Assembly: GCA_013373545.1 (NCBI GenBank)
Contig: JABXHQ010000011.1
Coordinates: 1 to 53,204 of the forward strand
Origin: Gammaproteobacteria bacterium
GTDB lineage: Bacteria > Pseudomonadota > Gammaproteobacteria > Enterobacterales > Kangiellaceae
Direction of reading: 5' to 3'
Length of the DNA stretch: 53,204 nucleotides
Shown: piece by piece, positions 34,296 through 44,635 of the stretch
Layout of the letters: the number at the start of each line of letters is the position of its first letter
Numbering within the stretch: position 1 is the stretch's first letter
Made by a program: the position numbers and the translations under genes
The notes under the pieces: generated by a model
Seen by the model: only the letters and a program-made list of their open reading frames with translations
Databases searched by the model: none
What the model was told of the DNA's origin: nothing

Positions 34296-34667
34296 TTAGA
34301 TAGAAAAGGATGCCCCGCAGCCACAGGTTGCGGTTGCATTCGGGTTATTGATAATAAAGCGAGCACCTTCTAAACCATCGATATAATCAACGGTTGAGCC
34401 GGCTAAATATTGGATCGATAGCGGATCAACTAAAACCACAACGCCATCTTTTTCAATTTGCGTATCATCGTCCGACTGATAATCGTCAAACTTAAAGCCG
34501 TATTGAAACCCCGAGCAACCCCCGCCAGTCACGTATACGCGCAAACGCATCGCGGCATTATCTTCGTCCGCTAATAATTCTTTGACCTTTTGACTCGCCG
34601 CTGTCGTCACCGCCATTAATGCGGGGATTTCATCGGCAGCTTGGTTGTGTTCCGTTGTTTGTGACAT
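34296..34667 (-). CDS. erpA: Iron-sulfur cluster insertion protein
   Basis: 123 residues from ATG 34667; a longer frame reaches 34715, but its extra 16 residues are not typical of the family. A-type Fe-S carrier that hands clusters to apo-proteins. The three conserved Cys are present: one in [13 protein letters not shown] and two in the C-terminal [10 protein letters not shown]. The N-terminal tail before [14 protein letters not shown] is somewhat long. It is convergent with anmK and downstream of the bactofilin gene, the order usual in gammaproteobacteria. Confidence 0.95.
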   Translation of the reverse strand: MSQTTEHNQAADEIPALMAVTTAASQKVKELLADEDNAAMRLRVYVTGGGCSGFQYGFKFDDYQSDDDTQIEKDGVVVLVDPLSIQYLAGSTVDYIDGLEGARFIINNPNATATCGCGASFSI

Positions 34668-34693
34668 TTCGCTACTCAAAGTTAAATACAACA

Positions 34694-34708
34694 GGGCGCT
34701 AAGCGCCC
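34694..34708 (-). terminator. Hairpin GGGCGC-TAA-GCGCCC after the bactofilin gene
   Basis: Six-bp perfect GC stem with a 3-nt loop. On the minus strand it is followed by TGTTGTATTT. It lies between the bactofilin stop and the erpA start, so it may end the DUF6776-bactofilin transcript. Confidence 0.5.
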
Positions 34709-34772
34709 GATTCACCGTATTATCGCAGCCAATGTTGGGTCACTTCAAGTGAATTGCAAGGGCAACGGGTGA

Positions 34773-35276
34773 TTAGTGTGTAGCGCTAGGAGTGCTGCTG
34801 GCTTTCGCATCGGCGTTTGCTTTTGCCTCCACCTTTTGGCCTTTGGTGTTGTCTTTATCCGCCGTGGCAGCGGCTTTCTTATCGTGATTTAGCAGCTTCT
34901 GCTCGCGATGAACCAGCTTACCATTCACCTCAGCGCCCATCGCCATTTCAATCAATTTGTAATACACATCACCATCGACATGAGCGGAACTCTCCAACTC
35001 AATGTGCTCACTGGCGTAAACATCACCTTCTACGCGCCCTAAAATCACCACATGAGGCACATCCACTTGTCCTTCGACCACCCCATGCTTGCCAATGGTT
35101 AACAGAGACATTTCTGCTTCATCGGCCGCAATATCGCCGACCACATGTCCGTCGACGTACAACACACCGGTAAAATGAATACTGCCGGTGATTTTAGTAT
35201 CGCGGGTTATCAAGGTATCGGCGGCGCCTGCTTTCGCTCGCACTTTACCGCTATTTTTTTTGCTTTTACCGAACAT
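34773..35276 (-). CDS. Bactofilin (polymer-forming cytoskeletal protein)
   Basis: 167 residues; ATG 35276. Short basic N-terminus (MFGKSKKNSGK), then the bactofilin beta-helix (about 22-125), with hexapeptide-like rungs such as TKITGSIHFTGVLYVDGHVVGD, split here as KITGSIHF and LYVDGHVVGDI, and HVDGDVYYKLIEMAMGAEVNGKL. An Ala/Lys/Asp-rich disordered tail follows. Bactofilins polymerise without nucleotide and act in cell shape, often near M23 endopeptidases; mepM lies 1.6 kb away. The DUF6776 gene upstream is the usual partner. Confidence 0.93.
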   Translation of the reverse strand: MFGKSKKNSGKVRAKAGAADTLITRDTKITGSIHFTGVLYVDGHVVGDIAADEAEMSLLTIGKHGVVEGQVDVPHVVILGRVEGDVYASEHIELESSAHVDGDVYYKLIEMAMGAEVNGKLVHREQKLLNHDKKAAATADKDNTKGQKVEAKANADAKASSTPSATH

Positions 35277-35367
35277 ATTCCGATCTCAATTTAAATTCAT
35301 AGTTGGTGTGCCAATGTATCACTGATGGCCACACATGCTCACGGAGCTGTATCACACTTTGCTTAAG

Positions 35368-36069
35368 TTACTCTACGCTCCAATCAAACTCGCGCTGACT
35401 CTCTTGGCCATTGCGTCCAGTTGTTTTGGCCGTTACCACCACTTTGCGCGGCGTAAAGCCATTTGGCAAATTGAATTCGCCGGAAAGGTTTTGAAAATAT
35501 TTAAAAGTAAACTTTAAATCTTGACTGGTTAAATTACTAATTTCGCTCAAAGCATAAGTTTTCGCTGCGTCATTTTCGACCCCAACCACTTGCAACTCTA
35601 CGTCCCCTTTTAGGAACACCGTATGCGTTTTCACTTGGGTTAACGCTAATTGAAATTGCACCCGGCGCTCTACCGCCGTCGACTTTAGCGTTAACGAGGC
35701 AATCTGCAAACCTTTCACATCTAACTCAGGTGCCATAATGCCGCGATAAAACGACAACTCGGTCTCGAGACTGTCGATGGTGCCTTGCAATCGAGAAATG
35801 GTGTCCATTATTTCTTCACTGGCCTGAGCATCCACTTGCGCCGCACTTTGCAACACAATATTGGTCTGCTCTAAATCGCCAATGCGCTGCTCATAATCGT
35901 CCACTTGAGCCAATAAGACATCCCGCTCTTGCTCTAGCAATAAGCGCGCTTCACGGCTATTCATCCGCCCTAGAAAGAAAGCAACTACCAGCATAATAAC
36001 CACGCTAGCAGCCCATAAAACATACCACGCAGCGCCGCGTCGTTTAGTGACAATTAACTCAGAAGTCAT
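35368..36069 (-). CDS. DUF6776 inner-membrane protein
   Basis: 233 residues; ATG 36069. One N-terminal membrane helix (about 15-35, WYVLWAASVVIMLVVAFFLG), a coiled coil (about 40-108) and a C-terminal beta-rich domain in the periplasm (SFYRGIMAPELDVKGLQI onward, ending REFDWSVE). This matches the DUF6776 family found beside bactofilin and erpA genes in gammaproteobacteria. Biochemical function is unknown; linkage suggests a membrane partner of the bactofilin. 91 nt separate the two genes. Confidence 0.85.
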   Translation of the reverse strand: MTSELIVTKRRGAAWYVLWAASVVIMLVVAFFLGRMNSREARLLLEQERDVLLAQVDDYEQRIGDLEQTNIVLQSAAQVDAQASEEIMDTISRLQGTIDSLETELSFYRGIMAPELDVKGLQIASLTLKSTAVERRVQFQLALTQVKTHTVFLKGDVELQVVGVENDAAKTYALSEISNLTSQDLKFTFKYFQNLSGEFNLPNGFTPRKVVVTAKTTGRNGQESQREFDWSVE

Positions 36070-36247
36070 AAAATGGTGTAATCCTACTGCTCACTTAGCC
36101 GCGCAACGAGTGCGGCAAAACCGGCACAAACTGCGAAAATCTACTCTACAAATCAAAGTGTTACCTACTATAATGAATCGCAGAAGCATTCCTCAAGTAA
36201 AACTTGAGATCCGCGAAAAATAATACAAATAAGGCAAACGCTCAATC

Positions 36248-37999
36248 ATGTCATTTTTTGACTCATTAAGACTACGACTTGGCTCAGTAGACGCATTGCT
36301 ACTGCTGGCCATCGTTGGCTTGGTCAGTGGTCTGCTCGCGGGTGCGTCCAACATACTGTTTCGTCTATTCACTGAAAGCGGTATTGTCCTTTGGCACCCG
36401 GAAACCGAAGCGGGTGATTTTGAAGGATTACCTTGGGAGTTTCGCTTGGGAATGCCAATTGTGGGCGGCTTATTGGTGGGCTTATTTTTACAGCGCTTGT
36501 CAAAGCATCGCCGCGCAGTCGGTGTTGGTCACGTGCTCGAACGTATGGTGTTTCACCAAGGCTATCTACCGTGGAAAAATGCCGTCGTGCAATTTTTTGT
36601 TGGCGGCCTATCCCTTGCCTCAGGTATGTCGGTTGGCCGTGAAGGCCCCGGTGTCCATCTCGGTGCCGCGAGCGCTAGCTGGTTAGGTCAGCGCTTAAAA
36701 TTACCCAACAACAGCATTCGAACCTTGGTGGGGTGTGGTTCTGCAGCCGCCATCAGCGCGAGTTTTAACACGCCTTTGGCAGGTGTTATCTTTGCGATGG
36801 AAGTGATTATTTTAGAGTACACCATCGCCAGCTTTATCCCGGTGATCTTAGCATCGGTTATGGGCGCGGTGCTGTCGCGCATGGTGTTTGGTCATGCGGT
36901 GGCATTTGATGTACCGTCACTGGAACTCACTTCGTTATGGGAAATGCCGTACTTTCTTCTCATGGGGATCATCATCGGCTGCTTTGCTTCATTGTTTATT
37001 GCGTCCACAACCGCCGTTACCCGCAAAACCTGGGAGTGGCCAGTATGGATTAAGTGCAGTTTGTCTGGGGTTGCCGTCGGCGTCATCGCCATTGGTATCC
37101 CACAAGTCATGGGCATTGGCTATGACTCCGTTAATGCCACCTTGCATGGGCAATATGGCATTGCACTGTTGGTGTTATGTCTGGTGGCTAAGTTCTTCGC
37201 CACCGTCGCTTGCTCGGGAATGTCCATGCCCGGAGGTGTCATCGGCCCCTCGTTTTTTATGGGAGCAATGATGGGAGCGATTATTGGCTTTATCGGCAAT
37301 ATCTTTTTCCCCGAACATGCTTCCAGCTACCCGTTTTACGCCATGGTCGGCATGGCCACCATGATGAGCGCAGTATTACAGGCACCGCTGGCGGCTCTAA
37401 TGGCGTTATTAGAGCTTACCGCCAATCCAGGCATTATTTTGCCGGGTATGTTTTCCGTAGTTGTGGCCAATTTAATGGTGACCCAAGTCTTTAAGCAACA
37501 ATCTATATTTCACAGCTTGATGCGCGCCAAAGGAATGGAGTTTAAGTTCAACCCATTAACGCAGTTTTTGCGCCGGGTTGCCGTTGCCGGGGCGATGGAG
37601 CGTTCGCTAGCGGTCCACGATCGCCATATTCGACTGCTCGACGCGGCACAAATTCTCGAAACTCAACCACGCTGGCTGCTGATCCGAGAAGACAATGTTC
37701 CAGTTTCCTTAATGTCAGCGAACGACTTAGCGCGCTATTTAATCGAGCAAGAAAGCAGCGAAGAGCCGATGCCCGAAACCATCGACTTATTGAAGATTCC
37801 GGCGGATCGGCAAAACGTCTCGGCAGTATACTTACAGGCCACTCTCGAAGAAGTGCTCGATAGCCTTGAGCGCGATAAAACCAATGCCGCTTATGTGTTT
37901 AGAACAACTGCCCCGCTGACGGAAAAAATTTACGGAGTGATCACCCGCGAGACCCTTGAGTCATATTATACTTATCGCCCTGTCACGAAACCGAGTTAA
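36248..37999 (+). CDS. ClC-family chloride channel/transporter
   Basis: 583 residues; ATG 36248 with AAGG upstream. Ten or more membrane helices to about residue 430. The selectivity motif GREGP (130-134) has the gating Glu132; GxFxP is present as GGVIGPSFF; the helix after it reads SAAAISASFNTPLAGVIFAMEV. The first motif, normally GSGIP, is replaced by VGVGHVLE. Helix N region: LQAPLAALMALLELT. A C-terminal cytoplasmic part (about 435-575) resembles degenerate CBS domains (LIREDNVPVSLMSANDL). Family members carry Cl- or exchange Cl- for protons. hemJ starts 8 nt past the stop, so the two may be co-transcribed. Confidence 0.9.
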   Translation: MSFFDSLRLRLGSVDALLLLAIVGLVSGLLAGASNILFRLFTESGIVLWHPETEAGDFEGLPWEFRLGMPIVGGLLVGLFLQRLSKHRRAVGVGHVLERMVFHQGYLPWKNAVVQFFVGGLSLASGMSVGREGPGVHLGAASASWLGQRLKLPNNSIRTLVGCGSAAAISASFNTPLAGVIFAMEVIILEYTIASFIPVILASVMGAVLSRMVFGHAVAFDVPSLELTSLWEMPYFLLMGIIIGCFASLFIASTTAVTRKTWEWPVWIKCSLSGVAVGVIAIGIPQVMGIGYDSVNATLHGQYGIALLVLCLVAKFFATVACSGMSMPGGVIGPSFFMGAMMGAIIGFIGNIFFPEHASSYPFYAMVGMATMMSAVLQAPLAALMALLELTANPGIILPGMFSVVVANLMVTQVFKQQSIFHSLMRAKGMEFKFNPLTQFLRRVAVAGAMERSLAVHDRHIRLLDAAQILETQPRWLLIREDNVPVSLMSANDLARYLIEQESSEEPMPETIDLLKIPADRQNVSAVYLQATLEEVLDSLERDKTNAAYVFRTTAPLTEKIYGVITRETLESYYTYRPVTKPS

Positions 38000-38006
38000 C
38001 ACAGTT

Positions 38007-38429
38007 ATGTACTTGTGGATCAAAGCGTTACACATCATTTTTATGGTTTGCTGGTTTGCCGGCTTATTTTATCTACCGCGTATCTTTGTCAATATTCAGC
38101 TGTCTGAGTCAGCTGAGGTAAAAGCCCATCTGAATCAAATGGCGCTAAAGCTGTACCGGTTTATGGCACCTTTTTTAGTGCTAACGGTATTTTTTGGCGT
38201 TTGGCTAGCTTGGCTTAATTGGGACTACTTAGCGCGCGCGGGCTGGTTTCATGCCAAAATGACTTTGCTGGTACTCTTAATTGGCTACCACTTTAGCTGT
38301 GGCTATTACCGCCGCCAACTGGCTAACAATCGTTGCCAAAAAAGCCACCTGTTCTTTCGTTTTTTTAACGAAGCGCCGGTATTGGTTTTATTTGCCGCGG
38401 TCATACTGGCGGTATTGAAACCCTTCTAA
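38007..38429 (+). CDS. hemJ: Protoporphyrinogen oxidase HemJ
   Basis: 140 residues from ATG 38007; an open frame extends back to 37956 inside the ClC gene, but the family begins MYLWIKALHIIFMVCWFAG as here. Four membrane helices; conserved His in LWIKALHI, the segment GLFYLPRIFV, and a conserved Lys in WFHAKMTLL. HemJ oxidises protoporphyrinogen IX to protoporphyrin IX, a late heme step, in bacteria lacking HemG or HemY. hemL lies 1.2 kb downstream on the same strand, supporting the heme role. Confidence 0.88.
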   Translation: MYLWIKALHIIFMVCWFAGLFYLPRIFVNIQLSESAEVKAHLNQMALKLYRFMAPFLVLTVFFGVWLAWLNWDYLARAGWFHAKMTLLVLLIGYHFSCGYYRRQLANNRCQKSHLFFRFFNEAPVLVLFAAVILAVLKPF

Positions 38430-38503
38430 ACAGCAGACAGCCGTGCAAAAAGCCTTTAAAATAACCGCGCTTTTCACTATTTAATCGGGTTTAAGGAATT
38501 ACA

Positions 38504-39526
38504 GTGATTTTAAAAGGTCAGCATGTTCTTTCAGTAAAAGACTTTAGTCTCGAGCTAATTGACGAGCTCTTTCGTGTTGCGGATCAAATGCGTCCCTATG
38601 CCAGTCGAGAAAAGGTTACTCGCGTGTTGGAAGGAGCCATTCTGGGGAATATGTTTTTTGAGCCGAGCACGCGAACTCGAGTAAGTTTTGGCTGTGCTTT
38701 TAATTTACTTGGCGGCGAAGTACGCGAGACCACTGGCCTATCATCGTCAGCTTTAGCAAAAGGCGAATCGCTATACGACACCGCACAAGTACTGTCCGGA
38801 TATTCCGATATTATTTGCATGCGTCATCCCGATGCAGGCTCGGCGGCCGAGTTTGCGATTGGCAGTCGCGTGCCCGTCATTAATGGTGGTGATGGCCCAA
38901 ACGAACACCCAACCCAAGCGCTTTTGGATCTCTACACCATTCAAAAAGAACTCGCTGCACAGGGTAAAAACATCCAAGATCTCAGTTTAACCATGCTCGG
39001 CGATCTCAAGCATGGACGTACGGTACACTCACTGTGTCAGCTGTTGGCCTTATACCGAGGCTTGAAGATCCAATTAGTGTCGCCTCAGGCGCTGGCCATG
39101 CCCACTGCGTATGTTGATCTGCTCACCAATGCCGGTCACCAAGTACAAATTAGTGACAAGCTGGACGATGGCTTACCGTCAGCCAACATTATTTATCAAA
39201 CGCGCATCCAAGAAGAACGCTTTGCCACCCAGGCCGAAGCCAATCGTTATCGCGGCTACTTTCGCTTGAATAAGCAAGTCTACTCCGAACATTGCCAGCC
39301 CAAGGCGGTTATTATGCACCCACTACCGCGTGATTCGCGTAACGATGCTAACGAACTCGACAACGACTTAAACCTTGAGCCGGGATTGGCGATTTTCCGT
39401 CAAACCGACAATGGTATTCTGGTACGCATGGCGTTGTTTGCTTGTATTTTGGGGGTTGAGTCTCAGCTTGCCCAATACGAAAGACCGGTCAATTGGTTTA
39501 CCGGACTAGTGCCGTTAAAACCGTAA
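38504..39526 (+). CDS. pyrB: Aspartate carbamoyltransferase catalytic chain
   Basis: 340 residues; GTG start at 38504 with AAGGAA 7 nt upstream. Joins carbamoyl phosphate and aspartate, the first committed step of pyrimidine synthesis. Carbamoyl phosphate motif [12 protein letters not shown] (about 51-62), [18 protein letters not shown] (about 127-144) and MHPLPRDSR are intact. It is about 30 residues longer than E. coli PyrB. No pyrI or pyrC is adjacent, so it may act as an unregulated trimer. It sits between hemJ and hemL. Confidence 0.93.
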   Translation: MILKGQHVLSVKDFSLELIDELFRVADQMRPYASREKVTRVLEGAILGNMFFEPSTRTRVSFGCAFNLLGGEVRETTGLSSSALAKGESLYDTAQVLSGYSDIICMRHPDAGSAAEFAIGSRVPVINGGDGPNEHPTQALLDLYTIQKELAAQGKNIQDLSLTMLGDLKHGRTVHSLCQLLALYRGLKIQLVSPQALAMPTAYVDLLTNAGHQVQISDKLDDGLPSANIIYQTRIQEERFATQAEANRYRGYFRLNKQVYSEHCQPKAVIMHPLPRDSRNDANELDNDLNLEPGLAIFRQTDNGILVRMALFACILGVESQLAQYERPVNWFTGLVPLKP

Positions 39527-39597
39527 CTGGGGAATCGCACTCGCACACCGTACAATGTCAGTTAATTTACTCAACTCAAACCATTAATGATTTTATT

Positions 39598-40872
39598 ATG
39601 ACCAAATCCCTTATCGAAAAAGCTTCACACTATATTCCTGGCGGCGTTAACTCGCCGGTGCGCGCCTTCAACGGCGTTGGCGGTGATCCGGTATTTATCG
39701 AACGTGCCGATGGAGCACAAGTATTCGATAATGAAGGCAAGTCGTATATCGATTACGTATTGTCATGGGGACCGATGATTCATGGCCATAACCACCCTGA
39801 GATTCGCCAAGCGGTCATCGACGCAGCCGCCAACGGACTGAGCTTTGGCGCACCAACGGAACTCGAAATAGCCATGGCACAAACGGTTTGCGAAATGATC
39901 CCGAGTATCGAGCAAGTGCGCATGGTTAACTCAGGTACCGAAGCCACCATGTCGGCGATCCGCTTAGCACGTGGCTTTAACGGTAAAAATAAGATTATTA
40001 AATTTGAAGGCTGCTATCATGGACACGCCGATTGCCTGTTAGTCAAGGCGGGCAGCGGTATGCTCACCTTGGGCGAGCCCACCAGCCCTGGCGTGCCAGC
40101 GGACTTTGCCAAACACACCTTAACCGCAACCTTTAACGACCTCGACAGTGTTGAACACTTAATGCAGCACAACGCGGACGATATTGCTGCAGTTATTATC
40201 GAGCCGATTGCCGGTAATATGAATTGTATTTTACCGGAGCCTGGCTTTCTCGAAGGATTACGCCAACTGTGTGATCAATACTCCGCGCTGTTAATTTTTG
40301 ATGAAGTAATGTGTGGCTTTCGGGTCGGCCCAGGTTCAGCGCAACAGCTATACAATGTTACCCCCGACTTAACCACACTGGGTAAAGTGATTGGTGGAGG
40401 CATGCCAGTGGGCGCTTTTGGTGGCCGTAAAGACGTGATGCAGCAGTTAGCACCCGCCGGTCCAGTTTATCAAGCCGGGACATTATCGGGTAACCCGGTT
40501 GCCATGAGTGCGGGGCTCGCATCGTTAAAAATGATGCAAGCACCGGGCTATTTTGATTCGATTTACCAATACACCGAGCGTTTAGTGCAAGAGCTGCAAT
40601 CGTTAGCCAATGCCGCTAATATTCCCATGACCACCAACCATGTTGGCTCCATGTTCGGTTTATTTTTTACCGATGCCGCAAAAGTATCGACTTTTGCACA
40701 GGTAAGCGCGGGCAACATTGAACGCTTTAAACGTTTTTTCCACGCCATGCTCGAACAAGGCGTCTACCTGGCACCTTCGGCATTTGAAGCAGGCTTCGTC
40801 TCAAAGGCGCATGGTGAAGAGCATCTAACACAAACCCTCGCCGCGGCCGAAAAAGCCTTTAGTCAACTCTAA
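39598..40872 (+). CDS. hemL: Glutamate-1-semialdehyde 2,1-aminomutase
   Basis: 424 residues from ATG 39598; the longer frame from 39493 overlaps pyrB and is not conserved in the family. PLP enzyme that makes 5-aminolevulinate, the C5 route to heme. Starts with the family signature [17 protein letters not shown] lysine is Lys263 in [25 protein letters not shown] and [10 protein letters not shown] are typical. The ribosome site is weak. A hairpin follows the stop. Confidence 0.96.
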   Translation: MTKSLIEKASHYIPGGVNSPVRAFNGVGGDPVFIERADGAQVFDNEGKSYIDYVLSWGPMIHGHNHPEIRQAVIDAAANGLSFGAPTELEIAMAQTVCEMIPSIEQVRMVNSGTEATMSAIRLARGFNGKNKIIKFEGCYHGHADCLLVKAGSGMLTLGEPTSPGVPADFAKHTLTATFNDLDSVEHLMQHNADDIAAVIIEPIAGNMNCILPEPGFLEGLRQLCDQYSALLIFDEVMCGFRVGPGSAQQLYNVTPDLTTLGKVIGGGMPVGAFGGRKDVMQQLAPAGPVYQAGTLSGNPVAMSAGLASLKMMQAPGYFDSIYQYTERLVQELQSLANAANIPMTTNHVGSMFGLFFTDAAKVSTFAQVSAGNIERFKRFFHAMLEQGVYLAPSAFEAGFVSKAHGEEHLTQTLAAAEKAFSQL

Positions 40873-40885
40873 CATTTAATGATTT

Positions 40886-40913
40886 GGCGCTAGCTAGCAA
40901 CTGAGTTAGCGCC
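40886..40913 (+). terminator. Hairpin downstream of hemL
   Basis: GGCGCTA (40886-40892) pairs with TAGCGCC (40907-40913), extendable by three more pairs with one G-U. No T-tract follows, so it is a possible rather than certain terminator. Confidence 0.4.
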
Positions 40914-41018
40914 TACTCTCACGCCCCATTTCAGCACTGACTCAAGAACTTGTTTTATTGAGAATAACAAGGTTATGAACTATACCTAGAGTTCGTCTGA
41001 CTGCTTTTTGATGTGGCC

Positions 41019-42266
41019 ATGAATTATCGCTTACGCGTTTACTTAGCTCTTATTTTACTGATACTAAACAACCTTATTCTGGTTATTGCATTGCTCCAAA
41101 ATAGCGCCACCACTCCTTGGTTAAGCCTTGTCAGCGCTGTTTTATTGTTTTTGAGTTTGTTTGGTTTGGCCGCCTTCTACCTCCGCTCCAAGCACGTCCA
41201 CTTTACCCAAGTTACGCGAATACTCGATGAAATCGCCAGTGGCCGAGAGTCTTTAACGCGTCGCATAAATATTACCGGGCAAAATGAATTTACCGATTTA
41301 TCCAACCGCATCAACCAAGTGCTCGATATGTTGCAAAACCTGCTGATGGACGTCAGCCAAGTGGCGCAATTGGTCAACGCCCAAATTAAGCAGGCTGAAA
41401 AGGATATTTCCGCCCTCACTGGCAACACCCAAACTAGCTACCACCTTAGCCACCTTACGATTAAGTCGGTGCGCGATGTAAATGTTATGAGTCGGGATAT
41501 TGCCGAGAATTCTGCCGCAACCGCCGCTGCGGTTACCGCGGCCCACAACTCCAGTAATGCGGGTAGTCAACAAATGCGCGAGACATCGACGATTGCTGCT
41601 ACCATGAGTGGGCAAATGCAAACATTAAAAGAACACATGAGTGGGTTTAGCGAAAAAAGCCAGTCGATGCTGAAGATGACTGACTTAATCAAAACCATTA
41701 CCGATCAAACCAATTTACTGGCCTTGAATGCCGCTATAGAAGCCGCTCGAGCGGGCGAGGCCGGCCGCGGCTTTGCAGTCGTGGCCGATGAAGTGCGTAA
41801 TCTTGCGGCAAAAACCCAGCAGTCCGCCGAAGACATTACCAATGAGCTGTCAGAAAACTTAAAGCTCAATAACCATTTGATTCAATTAATTGATGAAACC
41901 GCCGGAACATCTGAATCTTTGGTACAAAGCTTAACGAGCACCCAAGCCTCCATCGATGAAATCCAAAACAGCATTAATACGATTAATGATATGGCGAATG
42001 AAATTGCCGCCGCCTCGCAGCAACAATCAGACGCAACGCACAATATTGCCACCATCGGCGAAACTATTGAGCGCTTATCCGGTGACACCAACGAAAAAAT
42101 TCAGCAGCTAATTCAACACATGAAACACTTGATGCAACACTCTTCTTCCTTGGATCAACAAGTGCAGCAGTTTCGCAAACATCAAGGCGAAAACGCCAAT
42201 CCATCGACGGCTGCAAACTCTGGTGCCAACGCAAATGCTGCGGCCGATGATATCGAATTGTTCTAA
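41019..42266 (+). CDS. Methyl-accepting chemotaxis protein without a large sensor domain
   Basis: 415 residues from ATG 41019; GTG 41013 is an alternative and neither has a strong ribosome site. Two adjacent membrane helices (about 6-26 and 32-54) leave almost no periplasmic domain. A HAMP-like stretch follows (about 58-110), then the signalling coiled coil with hairpin tip [19 protein letters not shown] and [18 protein letters not shown]. It keeps the contact region for CheA and CheW, but no CheR-binding pentapeptide ends the tail, which is Ala/Asn-rich. It may sense membrane state or a soluble partner. No che genes are nearby. Confidence 0.9.
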   Translation: MNYRLRVYLALILLILNNLILVIALLQNSATTPWLSLVSAVLLFLSLFGLAAFYLRSKHVHFTQVTRILDEIASGRESLTRRINITGQNEFTDLSNRINQVLDMLQNLLMDVSQVAQLVNAQIKQAEKDISALTGNTQTSYHLSHLTIKSVRDVNVMSRDIAENSAATAAAVTAAHNSSNAGSQQMRETSTIAATMSGQMQTLKEHMSGFSEKSQSMLKMTDLIKTITDQTNLLALNAAIEAARAGEAGRGFAVVADEVRNLAAKTQQSAEDITNELSENLKLNNHLIQLIDETAGTSESLVQSLTSTQASIDEIQNSINTINDMANEIAAASQQQSDATHNIATIGETIERLSGDTNEKIQQLIQHMKHLMQHSSSLDQQVQQFRKHQGENANPSTAANSGANANAAADDIELF

Positions 42267-42366
42267 GCGCACGCCACTGACCTAACCGCTAAGCGCTGGA
42301 TTTTATCAACGCAATAATTCACAATGCCCCGCACTCAAGTTACCTTCAGTGTATAGGATTTCAGTT

Positions 42367-43158
42367 ATGATGAATTTAGGTCTTCAAGGCAAACGCGCTT
42401 TGGTTTGTGGTAGCAGCCAAGGTATTGGTCGCGCAGTTGCGCTGCAACTCGCCGCACAAGGTGCCCACGTCACTTTATTTGCACGCAACCGCGAAACCTT
42501 AGCCAAAGTCAAAGATGAACTGGATACTCAGGTTGGCCAGCAACATCATCTGTTGGTTGCCGACTTTTCCGATCCTCAGTCGGTTAAAGAGGCCATTACC
42601 GAGCACTTAAACACCGTGGCGAATTATCACATCCTGATCAATAATACCGGCGGACCCGCGCCTGGACCGGCTCACTTGGCCGCAAGCGAAGCATTTTTAG
42701 CGGCTTTCTCACAGCACTTAATTAACAATCAAACCCTGGTGCAGGCCCTGTTACCGAGCATGCGCGCAGCCGGCTTTGGTCGCATCATTAACGTAATTTC
42801 AACGTCGGTTAAGCAACCGTTACCTAATTTAGGTGTTTCGAACACTGTGCGCGGCGCCGTCGCTAATTGGGCAAAAACCCTGGCCAATGAATTAGGCCCT
42901 GATAATATCACCGTAAACAATGTGTTACCGGGTGCCACCAACACCGTTCGACTGGAGTCGATCATTGAAAACAAAGCCAAAAAGCTGGACAAAACGATTG
43001 CCGAAGTAACGACTATGGAACAGTCGATTATTCCGCTACGCCGTTTTGGCGAAGCCAGTGAGTTTGCTAACGCGGTGGGCTTCTTAGCTTCCGAAGCGGC
43101 GGGCTATATCACAGGCATTAACTTACCGGTCGATGGTGGCCGCACGACGTGTCTTTAA
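42367..43158 (+). CDS. SDR-fold protein with altered catalytic site
   Basis: 263 residues from ATG 42367 (AGGA 8 nt upstream). Rossmann fold of the short-chain dehydrogenase family: cofactor loop CGSSQGIG (14-21), NNTGG near 92-96, C-terminal PVDGG. The catalytic Tyr-x3-Lys is replaced by Ser158-x3-Arg162 (VSNTVRGAV), although a Ser at about 147 remains. This fits the subgroup of beta-ketoacyl reductase-like SDRs known to lack a perfect catalytic tetrad. The function may be non-redox or use another mechanism. It is 22 nt upstream of an aldehyde dehydrogenase of the aminomuconate semialdehyde type, so a role in kynurenine or aromatic ring-cleavage metabolism is a reasonable inference. Confidence 0.88.
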   Translation: MMNLGLQGKRALVCGSSQGIGRAVALQLAAQGAHVTLFARNRETLAKVKDELDTQVGQQHHLLVADFSDPQSVKEAITEHLNTVANYHILINNTGGPAPGPAHLAASEAFLAAFSQHLINNQTLVQALLPSMRAAGFGRIINVISTSVKQPLPNLGVSNTVRGAVANWAKTLANELGPDNITVNNVLPGATNTVRLESIIENKAKKLDKTIAEVTTMEQSIIPLRRFGEASEFANAVGFLASEAAGYITGINLPVDGGRTTCL

Positions 43159-43180
43159 AATTCCGCAGCGAGCGCACGCT

Positions 43181-44635
43181 ATGAAAACAATTGAAAACTA
43201 TATTGATGGTAGGTTTGCATCGCCGCTCTCTGGCGTTTATCTTGATAATGTTGAGCCGGCGACGGGTGCAGTCTATGCGCAAATTCCAGAATCGGACAGT
43301 GCCGATTTAGAGCGTGCCGTAGTGGCCGCGGAACAAGCCTTGCCGGCTTGGCGCGATACCCCACTAGAACAACGCGCAGATATTTTGCTGCAACTGGCCG
43401 ATGCCGTTGCAGCTGCCAGTGAAGAGCTAGCGCGCGCGGAAGCCATCGATAATGGTAAGCCGGTAGCTTTTGCGCGCACGGTTGACTGTTACCGAGCAGC
43501 GGCGAATATTCGCTTTTTTGCCAATGCTTTGACTCAGTTCTCCAGCGAAAGTCATGCGATGGGCGCCACGGCCATTAACTACACCTTGCGCGATCCGATT
43601 GGCGTGGTTGCCACCATTTCGCCATGGAACTTACCGTTGTATTTATTCACTTGGAAAATCGCTCCAGCGTTAGCAGCCGGTAACACTGTTATCGCTAAGC
43701 CTTCAGAAATAACGCCAATGACCGCCTATTTGTTTGCACAAATTTGCCAGCAAGTTGGCTTACCCAAAGGGGTTCTCAATATTCTACACGGCCGTGGCCA
43801 AGGTATCGGTCAAGCAATGGTTGAGCATCCGCGGATCAAAGCCATTAGCTTTACCGGCGGTACCGCAACAGGTAAACATTTAGCTGCTACAGCAGCCCCG
43901 TTATTTAAAAAGCTATCGCTTGAACTCGGCGGTAAAAACCCAGCATTGGTGTTTGCTGATTGCGATCTCGATAAAACAGTCAACCAACTGGTGCGCGCCG
44001 CATTTGCTAATCAAGGCCAAATTTGTCTCTGTGCTTCGCGAATTTATGTTCAGCGTGAAGTTTACGAGCCTTTCAAAGCGGCGTTTGTCAAAGCAGTGAA
44101 AGCGCTGCAAGTTGGTGATCCCTTATTAGAGTCAACGCAACAAGGCGCATTAGTTTCGGCGGCTCATCGCGACAAAGTACTCAGCTACATCGAATTAGCC
44201 AAACAAGAAGGCGGACGCGTATTATGTGGCGGCCAACAAATTACTATGGATGGCCGCTGCGCACAGGGCTTTTTCGTTGAGCCAACCGTTATCGAAGGGT
44301 TAACCATTAATAGCCGCACTAACCAAGAAGAAATTTTTGGTCCGGTGTGTACGATTGAACCCTTTAACGACGACGCCGAAGCGTTAGCGTTGGCTAATGG
44401 CACTGAGTATGGTTTAGCGGCTTCGTTATGGAGTCAGGATGTATCGCGTTGTCACCGCCTCGCCAAGCAACTAGACTTTGGCATTGTTTGGGTAAATACT
44501 TGGTTAATGCGCGATTTGCGCACACCTTTTGGAGGTATGAAAGCGTCAGGTGTTGGACGCGAAGGTGGCCTCGAAGCGCTGCGCTTTTTTACTGAACCGA
44601 AAAATGTTTGTATTCAGTATGGTGACGATAGTTAA
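43181..44635 (+). CDS. Aldehyde dehydrogenase, 2-aminomuconate/2-hydroxymuconate semialdehyde dehydrogenase type
   Basis: 484 residues from ATG 43181. NAD-dependent oxidation of an aldehyde to the acid. Catalytic Cys282 in NQGQIC and general base Glu248 in LELGGKNP; cofactor motifs PWNLPLYLFTWKIAPALAAG and FTGGTATG are intact. The sequence style and ending (FFTEPKNVCIQ) resemble the ALDH8 group, which oxidises 2-aminomuconic or 2-hydroxymuconic semialdehyde in tryptophan and aromatic degradation. The other ring-cleavage genes are not in the window, so the substrate is uncertain. It lies between the SDR gene (22 nt) and a diguanylate cyclase overlapping its stop by 1 nt (TAATG). Confidence 0.88.
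   Translation: MKTIENYIDGRFASPLSGVYLDNVEPATGAVYAQIPESDSADLERAVVAAEQALPAWRDTPLEQRADILLQLADAVAAASEELARAEAIDNGKPVAFARTVDCYRAAANIRFFANALTQFSSESHAMGATAINYTLRDPIGVVATISPWNLPLYLFTWKIAPALAAGNTVIAKPSEITPMTAYLFAQICQQVGLPKGVLNILHGRGQGIGQAMVEHPRIKAISFTGGTATGKHLAATAAPLFKKLSLELGGKNPALVFADCDLDKTVNQLVRAAFANQGQICLCASRIYVQREVYEPFKAAFVKAVKALQVGDPLLESTQQGALVSAAHRDKVLSYIELAKQEGGRVLCGGQQITMDGRCAQGFFVEPTVIEGLTINSRTNQEEIFGPVCTIEPFNDDAEALALANGTEYGLAASLWSQDVSRCHRLAKQLDFGIVWVNTWLMRDLRTPFGGMKASGVGREGGLEALRFFTEPKNVCIQYGDDS

Noticed and set aside
36248-37999. ClC gene as a fluoride exporter
   Set aside because: The GREGP gating motif and C-terminal CBS-like region fit chloride-type members; no fluoride riboswitch-like sequence was recognised upstream.
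37956-38006. Upstream extension of hemJ into the ClC gene
   Set aside because: The HemJ family begins at the MYLWIKALH segment (38007); the extra residues are ClC codons read in another frame.
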